Assembly: GCA_001768565.1 (NCBI GenBank)
Contig: MEOE01000015.1
Coordinates: 110,679 to 174,678 of the forward strand
DNA: 64,000 nt
Direction: 5' to 3'
From: Bacteroidetes bacterium GWF2_33_16
Lineage (GTDB): Bacteria; Bacteroidota; Bacteroidia; Bacteroidales; UBA12077
In this document: positions 57,693 to 64,000 of the stretch, one piece after another
Position numbering within the stretch: the stretch's first letter is position 1
Layout of the letters: each line of letters begins with the position of its first letter
The notes under the pieces: model-generated
The model's database searches: none
What the model saw: the letters and a program-made list of their open reading frames with translations, nothing else
What the model was told of the DNA's origin: nothing
Position numbers and translations under genes: made by a program

Positions 57693-59324
57693 ATGAAAAC
57701 TATAATTATTATAAAGGTTCTCTTTCCATTATTCACTTTATCACAATTCTCAAAAGAAAATTTAAAAATAGTTTTAAATGATAAAGGTCCATCAGAAACT
57801 CATAAAATAAATTCCATCAATAATCCAGTCCGTGATGGATCCCTGTATTGTCAACCAGATAATGCATTCTTTTTTACAAAACAAAGATTCAGATTTATTT
57901 CAAGTAATGAGTTAAAAAAAGAAATGGCTATGGTATTCAATTCTAAAGCCGATTCTTTTATGGTTAGTGGTGATTATCCAAATGCATTAGAATATTTTAA
58001 TCGTAGCTTAAAGATCAACAAAGAAATAGACAATAAACAAGGTATTACAAAAGTATTAAATAGCATTGCGATGATTCATTTGAAACAAGGCGATTATGTA
58101 AAATCTATCGAATACCATAACCTTAGCTTATCTGTTTCGGAAGAAATTAATGATAAACAAGAAGTCTTAGAAAGTTTATTAAATATTGCTTTTATTTATA
58201 ATTTTATTGAAAATTATGACAAGGCTCTTGATTATAACATACGTTGTTTATCAATCTATGAAGAAATAGGAAATAAAGAAGGTGTAGCAGATTGTTATAA
58301 TAACATTGGTAAAATATTTTGCCAAAAGGGAAATTATGATAAAGCATCAAATTCATACTATCAAGCTTTAGCTATTCAAGAAGAACTTGGAAATGATCTT
58401 GGAATTGGTATTACTCTAAGCAACATAGGTCTTGTTTATAAACTTAAGGGGAATCATTCCAGTGCAATAGATTATCTAAAACGCAGTTTAGCTATCAATA
58501 AAAAAATTGGAAATAAAGAAGGAATAGCTGGTTCTCTAAGTAAAATTGGTGAAATCTTTCAAAGAACGGGCAATTGCGATAGTGCAATTATTTATAGTAC
58601 TACTGCACTAAAAACTGCTCAAGAAATTAATCAAGTATCTATCATTAATAATGCAACCAAAGTTTTATATTCAGCATATAAATCGACAAACCAATTTAAA
58701 AAAGCATTAAACATGTATGAGTTGTTTAACGAAATTAATGATAGTCTACAGAACAAAAAGATTCAAAATGAAAAGATACATCAAGAATATAAATATAAAT
58801 ATGACCAAAAACGGATCTCGGATAGTTTAAAACATGCGCAATTATTTAAGCTTAATAAGCAAGATAGGCAGAGGGCAGCTGAAAAAGAAAAAAATATGCG
58901 ATTTATATTTTACTTATTTTTTAGTTTAACCTTAATTATCTTCGGATTAATTCTAAGAATTAGATCAATTAAAATACAAACAGAGAAGGATTTTTTACAA
59001 AAAGAAATTCAGGTTTTAAAATCTACAGCTATTATTCACATGGCATTATATAATGATACTTCAATTATTGGTCAATTGGACAGAAAGAAAATTGACACAG
59101 CAACTTATAGTTTATTAAATGATTCAGATTGGAGGATTTTAACCTTCCTTTGTAAAAACCCAACCATCAATAATCGCGAAATATCCGAACAAATTTCACT
59201 TAGTTTTGAAGGAGTACGTTCTTCTTTAAAAAAAATGTATCGCATTTTCAAAATTCACCACTCGATTGAAAACCAAAGAATTGCACTGGTTATTGAAGCT
59301 ACTCGCATCTCAAATTCAATTTAA
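57693..59324 (+). CDS. TPR membrane protein with cytoplasmic HTH, copy 2
   Basis: The 543-residue protein is a paralogue of the preceding one across its full length: the same TPR array, membrane helix (about 402-422) and HTH tail (ILTFLCKNPTINNREISEQISLSFEGVRSSLKKMY). The N-terminus is more divergent, with no clear cleavage site, and the first repeats have lost residues conserved in copy 1. It arose by tandem duplication. The two may form hetero-oligomers or one may be losing function. Confidence 0.82.
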   Translation: MKTIIIIKVLFPLFTLSQFSKENLKIVLNDKGPSETHKINSINNPVRDGSLYCQPDNAFFFTKQRFRFISSNELKKEMAMVFNSKADSFMVSGDYPNALEYFNRSLKINKEIDNKQGITKVLNSIAMIHLKQGDYVKSIEYHNLSLSVSEEINDKQEVLESLLNIAFIYNFIENYDKALDYNIRCLSIYEEIGNKEGVADCYNNIGKIFCQKGNYDKASNSYYQALAIQEELGNDLGIGITLSNIGLVYKLKGNHSSAIDYLKRSLAINKKIGNKEGIAGSLSKIGEIFQRTGNCDSAIIYSTTALKTAQEINQVSIINNATKVLYSAYKSTNQFKKALNMYELFNEINDSLQNKKIQNEKIHQEYKYKYDQKRISDSLKHAQLFKLNKQDRQRAAEKEKNMRFIFYLFFSLTLIIFGLILRIRSIKIQTEKDFLQKEIQVLKSTAIIHMALYNDTSIIGQLDRKKIDTATYSLLNDSDWRILTFLCKNPTINNREISEQISLSFEGVRSSLKKMYRIFKIHHSIENQRIALVIEATRISNSI

Positions 59325-59553
59325 CACTCAGTAAAGAGAATTTGAAAAAATTGAGTTATAAATATTGCTAACGAGCCCTTTCCATTAAAAACTCATGAAA
59401 CGATCATTTTACGTACAATATGTTAATTTGCCCAACCGGGTGATTCCTTTTAGTTAACACTTATTTCACCCTGATGAGCAATTAATTGTCAGAGAACTTT
59501 ATTATTATTACCCACTTTTTATTCTAATTTATTTAACCTAAAAAAATTACATT

Positions 59554-62500
59554 ATGAAAAAAACAACTTTACTTTTTTTCTTGATTGTGGCTATGTCACT
59601 GTTTTCAAACTATTTGTTTGCTGTTACAGCTTATCCTGAAGAAATAAAATTTAAGCAACCAGATGGCAAATCTCTTACCATTCAATTGATGGGAGATGAA
59701 TTTATTCATTGGGCTAAAACATCTGATGGATATACGATCATGTTCAACAAGGATGGTTTTTACGAATATGCGATCCTTGATCAAAAAGGAGATATGATTC
59801 CTTCAGGTATTATTGCCACTGATCCACAAGATCGAAAAAGTAATGACCAACAATTTGTTAGTCAATTAAACAAAGAATTGTTTTTTAGTGAGAGCCAGGT
59901 TTCTCTTTTGAAATCTATAAGGCAGATGCGAGAACAAGAGTCGAAAGCAAGTAAAGCTTTCCCAACAACAGGAACCCGCAAACTTGTTTGTATTCTAATG
60001 GGTTTTAAGGACAAAGCTTTCACTAAAACACAAGCTGATTTCAATAACCTATATAACCAGGTTGGTTATTCAGCTGGCGGAGCAACAGGCAGTGTAAAAG
60101 ATTTTTATCTTGAAAGCTCCTATGGTCAGTTTGATCTATCTGTAACAGTTGCTGGCCCTTATACAGCCGCAAACAATATGAGTTACTACGGTGCAAATGA
60201 TGCCAGCGGAAACGATGTCAATCCACGCGCACTTGTAACTGAAGCAGTAAACGCTGCTGATGCAAGTGTAAATTTTGCCGATTTCGATAATGATAATAAT
60301 GGTTCTGTTGATGGAGTATATATTATATATGCTGGCTATGGCGAAGAAGCAGGTGGTGGGGCAAATGCTATATGGGCTCATGCCTGGTCAATTACACCAG
60401 TAACAAAAGATGGAAAGACAATAAGTTCTTATTCTTGTTCAGCAGAACTAAGTGGTTCTTCTGGATCAACTATTACCGCAATTGGAGTGATTTGTCATGA
60501 GTTTGGCCATGTTTTAGGCTCTCCTGATTATTATGATGTCGATTATACCACTGGCGGCAATTTTATCGGCACTGGAAATTGGGATCTGATGGCCTCAGGT
60601 TCGTGGAACAATAATGGTGTTACACCTGCGCAACATAATGCATATACAAAGGTATATTATTACAGTTGGGCCACAGCAACACTGTTATCATCAGCTCAGG
60701 ACATAACAGTAACCAATTCAGTACAGAATAAAAGTTTTTACAGGATAAACTCTACTACTACAAACGAGTTTTGGCTTATAGAAAACAGACAAATAATAGG
60801 TTTCGATGCTAATATTCCCGGTCATGGCCTTATTATTTATCATGTTCACAGTGGTATTGGTAGCGTTGGGAATTCAATTAATGCAACTTATCCGCAAAGA
60901 ATGTACCCGGTATGTGCAAATGCAACAACCAATCCGGGAACAACTCCCGCATCATATGGAACAATAAATGGAGGCGGTTGTCCATTCCCTGGAACTTCAG
61001 CTAAAACAAGTTTCACTGATGCAACCACACCAAATATGAAATCATGGGCTGGTGCTCTTACGGCGAAGCCAATAACCAATATTGTTGAGAATACAACTAC
61101 AAAAACCATTACTTTCAGTTTTATGGATGGTGGCACAACTGTAGTTGTTCCTACTATAACAACAACCGCTGCTTCAAGTATCACTACCACAACTGCAACT
61201 TCGGGTGGCAATATTACTTCTAATGGAGGAGCAAATGTAACTGCAGCAGGAGTATGCTATGCAACAACAGCAAATCCTACTACTGCAAACAGTAAAGTTT
61301 CAACCACTACTACTTCCGGTGCTTTTACAAGCAGTTTAACCGGTTTAACTGCAAGCACAACATACTATGTTAGAGCATATGCTACTAACTCAGCGGGTAC
61401 TGCTTACGGATCGCAAATTAGTTTTACAACAGGTGGTGGCTCATCTTTAAATTTGCCTGTAACCCAAAACTTTGCTTCTACTATGCCTGTTGGTTGGACA
61501 ACCCAAAACACAGGTACAAGTATTACTGAACGTTGGAGCATGTCCAATACAGCAAATGCAGGTGGTGCTGCATACGAAGCTAAGTGTACCTATCAGAATG
61601 TGAATCCAGGAACAACACGCCTTATAACTCCTGCTATTAACACAGTTGGCGTTAGCCAAGTAACCTTCTCGTTTAAACATATGCTCGATACTTATGGAAC
61701 AGGTGTTACTTTACGAGTTCAAACCTCGAATAATAAAACAACCTGGACTAACACAACTTGGTCGGTATCTACAACTGCTACAAATATTGCTGCTACAACT
61801 GTAAATGTAACAGTTACAACAAATCTTAACTCAGCAACCACTTATTTTGCTATAGTTGCTGATGGAAACCTATATCAAATTGACTACTGGTATGTTGATA
61901 ATATTTCAATTACTACTGGATCAGCAGGAACTATTCCAACAGTAACCACTACTGCTGCATCAAGTATTACTGCTAGTTCTGCAACCAGCGGTGGTAATGT
62001 AACTTCAGCAGGAAGTGCAACGGTTACCGAAAGAGGTATTTGCTATAGCACCTCGTCGAACCCAACAACATCAAACAGCAAAGTGGTTAGCGGCTCGGGA
62101 ACAGGCTCATTTACAGCAAACATTTCTGGTCTTGCCGCTAGCACAACATACTACGTTAGGGCTTACGCCATTAACTCTGTAGGTACTGCTTATGGCTCGC
62201 AGGTTTCATTTACAACATCATCAAGTGGTGGTGGAACTACCTCTGATGTAACAGTTGGAACAGGTACTTCTACTCAAGGTTACCCAATTAACTGCTACTA
62301 TGGCTACGAGAGAAGCGCATCAATATACACTGCTGCTGAAATTGGAAAAGTTGGATCAATTAGTAAGTTGGCATGGTATCCAACATTAACAACAACTAAT
62401 AATGTTCCAATTAAAATTTATGTTAAACATACAACAGCAATCGCACTTGGTTCTTCAACTTGGGCAAATTCAATCTCAGGCGCAACCCTAGTTTACAGCG

Positions 62501-63051
62501 GAACTATGGCTGGAACAACAGCGAATGCTTGGAAAGTGTTTACACTGTCAACTGCCTTTAACTTTACTGGAGGTTCAAATAACCTTGTGGTACTTGTTGA
62601 AACTAACTATGGAGGTACAGGCGCAGGTTCAAGCACTGGTTCAGCAGTTCGCTACACTGCAAAAAGCAGCGGGCATATGTACATTAGAGCCGACAATTCT
62701 GCCCCAACAGGAAATGGTACTGTTACAAGTTACCGTCCAAACATTAAGATAACTATCACCACATCATCTAAATCGTCTGGTGATGAAATAAATGAGAGTG
62801 ATAATGTGCTGAGCATTTCCGAAATTGTAAATGTATATCCAAATCCGACAAATAGTATAATTACTATTGAGAGTGAAAAGGAAATTAAATCAATTGAAGT
62901 ATACTCAATTACAGGGGCAAAGGTTTATTCAAATTATAACATAGCGGTTATTTCAAGCAATGTAGACCTTTCAAATTTCTCCAATGGAACTTATTTAGTA
63001 ATTGTTAGTGATGGAGTTAATCGTCACAAAATGAGAGTGATTAAATATTAA
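59554..63051 (+). CDS. Secreted M6-family metalloprotease with T9SS type A tail
   Basis: The 1,165-residue protein has a signal peptide, a propeptide (about 25-140) and an M6 peptidase domain with the zinc motif HEFGH (315-319) and following GSPDYYD. Next comes a fibronectin-III-like repeat, a jelly-roll/cleaved-adhesin-like domain (PVTQNFASTMPVGWTTQN), a second near-identical FnIII-like repeat, another beta domain, and the type A sorting domain (VYPNPTNSIITIES, VDLSNFSNGTYLVIV). It is exported by T9SS. Composition is more Thr/Ser-rich and GC-richer than neighbours. A strong terminator follows. Confidence 0.92.
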   Translation: MKKTTLLFFLIVAMSLFSNYLFAVTAYPEEIKFKQPDGKSLTIQLMGDEFIHWAKTSDGYTIMFNKDGFYEYAILDQKGDMIPSGIIATDPQDRKSNDQQFVSQLNKELFFSESQVSLLKSIRQMREQESKASKAFPTTGTRKLVCILMGFKDKAFTKTQADFNNLYNQVGYSAGGATGSVKDFYLESSYGQFDLSVTVAGPYTAANNMSYYGANDASGNDVNPRALVTEAVNAADASVNFADFDNDNNGSVDGVYIIYAGYGEEAGGGANAIWAHAWSITPVTKDGKTISSYSCSAELSGSSGSTITAIGVICHEFGHVLGSPDYYDVDYTTGGNFIGTGNWDLMASGSWNNNGVTPAQHNAYTKVYYYSWATATLLSSAQDITVTNSVQNKSFYRINSTTTNEFWLIENRQIIGFDANIPGHGLIIYHVHSGIGSVGNSINATYPQRMYPVCANATTNPGTTPASYGTINGGGCPFPGTSAKTSFTDATTPNMKSWAGALTAKPITNIVENTTTKTITFSFMDGGTTVVVPTITTTAASSITTTTATSGGNITSNGGANVTAAGVCYATTANPTTANSKVSTTTTSGAFTSSLTGLTASTTYYVRAYATNSAGTAYGSQISFTTGGGSSLNLPVTQNFASTMPVGWTTQNTGTSITERWSMSNTANAGGAAYEAKCTYQNVNPGTTRLITPAINTVGVSQVTFSFKHMLDTYGTGVTLRVQTSNNKTTWTNTTWSVSTTATNIAATTVNVTVTTNLNSATTYFAIVADGNLYQIDYWYVDNISITTGSAGTIPTVTTTAASSITASSATSGGNVTSAGSATVTERGICYSTSSNPTTSNSKVVSGSGTGSFTANISGLAASTTYYVRAYAINSVGTAYGSQVSFTTSSSGGGTTSDVTVGTGTSTQGYPINCYYGYERSASIYTAAEIGKVGSISKLAWYPTLTTTNNVPIKIYVKHTTAIALGSSTWANSISGATLVYSGTMAGTTANAWKVFTLSTAFNFTGGSNNLVVLVETNYGGTGAGSSTGSAVRYTAKSSGHMYIRADNSAPTGNGTVTSYRPNIKITITTSSKSSGDEINESDNVLSISEIVNVYPNPTNSIITIESEKEIKSIEVYSITGAKVYSNYNIAVISSNVDLSNFSNGTYLVIVSDGVNRHKMRVIKY

Positions 63052-63077
63052 CCAACTCAATTAGAAATAATTTATGA

Positions 63078-63113
63078 AAAGAGGGTGTCTCGGAAATCCG
63101 AGACACCCTCTTT
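63078..63113 (+). terminator. Strong terminator after the M6 protease gene
   Basis: A perfect 16-base stem AAAGAGGGTGTCTCGG/CCGAGACACCCTCTTT with an AAAT loop is followed by CTGTTTT. Confidence 0.93.
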
Positions 63114-63462
63114 CTGTTTTCAAAGTTGCAACAACCCAAAAGTCTTAATTGATTATTAGGTATAAAAATCAGCCTTCTCATCATCCATATTTAGGAATTT
63201 TGATTTAGTATGTTTTAATTCAAGGAATGTATAAGTTATTTAATACTTATTTAAAAGTACGTTTTGCAGATTTCTTTAAAAGCCTGTAAATTATTTTGTA
63301 TAACCAGTTAACTGTATCGACTTTTAATAAAGATTATAATGATATTATCTTATTAATTTGTTGAAAATCTTTTATTTACAGAACACACTTTCCGTGAAGG
63401 GTATCTATTCCCCCTTCGATAGAATTTAAAAGTTTATTTATTTAGCAAACTCATAAAAATAA
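63114..63462. other. Intergenic region without visible gene
   Basis: About 350 AT-rich bases lie between the protease terminator and the rRNA terminator. I see no gene and no clear regulatory motif. Confidence 0.5.
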
Positions 63463-63492
63463 GAAAGCCTCAATCTTTCGAATGAGGCTTTC
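63463..63492 (-). terminator. rRNA operon terminator
   Basis: GAAAGCCTCA and TGAGGCTTTC form the same 10-base stem as at 55390, just downstream of the 5S gene on the minus strand. Confidence 0.92.
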
Positions 63493-63496
63493 ATAA

Positions 63497-63605
<109 letters not shown>

Positions 63606-63679
63606 AGATCTTGTCCACCAAAAGGCAGATGAATGTCTTAAAATTAACACGTTGGAAGAAAATCCAGGAAATAAACTTA

Positions 63680-64000
<321 letters not shown>

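Noticed and set aside
60888..61211. Antisense open frames within the M6 protease gene
   Set aside because: They are shadows of a Thr/Ser-rich coding frame and contain no recognisable protein features.

Overview
The window comes from a low-GC member of the Bacteroidota, most like the Bacteroidales/Marinilabiliales. Signs of this are a PorP/SprF protein, two secreted proteins with type IX secretion (T9SS) C-terminal sorting domains (one type B, one type A), a Bacteroidetes 'putative porin', DUF1573, DUF4783, NamZ and DUF4395 proteins, a three-Y / SpoIIE signalling protein, and TAnnTTTG -7 boxes upstream of several genes.

Layout. 1-5.1 kb holds accessory enzymes and small membrane proteins on the minus strand. 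5.3-15.8 kb is a cassette-like accessory island. Three gene modules (a WD40 protein; a DNA methylase with a PD-(D/E)XK nuclease; an AbiV-like/nucleosidase protein with an FAD-enzyme/deoxyribosyltransferase-like fusion) are separated by palindromic sites with CYAAC...GTTRGCA ends. The last two modules share about 250 bp at one end and about 150 bp at the other, 15-bp terminal inverted repeats, and a phase-exact 21-bp tandem array. 16.2-20.7 kb carries core genes (era, a four-helix-bundle gene, der) and a hemerythrin/LuxR pair. 20.7-30.9 kb is a T9SS surface-protein operon: type B adhesin, PorP/SprF, PD40-PKD protein, a secreted unknown, and a propeller-SpoIIE phosphatase. 31-46 kb holds a very large histidine kinase, rlmH, nadC, a BrkB-like protein, pdxH, glutamine synthetase, valS, DUF1573, an aminotransferase, DUF4180 and NamZ. 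46-55 kb holds a LolC/E-like permease, archaeal-type gatE and gatD, a CoA-type Nudix hydrolase, an MltF-like lytic transglycosylase and a porin. 55.4-64 kb contains an orphan 5S rRNA next to a decayed 23S tail, two tandem TPR-HTH paralogues, an M6-family metalloprotease, and the 5S and 3' end of 23S of a normal rRNA operon.

The strongest candidate for something undescribed is the 5.3-15.8 kb island. It combines a cassette architecture without any visible recombinase with a two-gene unit (AbiV-like plus phosphorylase-fold protein, and COG2509-like FAD enzyme plus deoxyribosyltransferase-like protein) that looks like an anti-phage or nucleotide-metabolising effector system. The methylase in the neighbouring cassette is split by one in-frame TAA. 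All family names come from reading motifs by eye; no database search was run.
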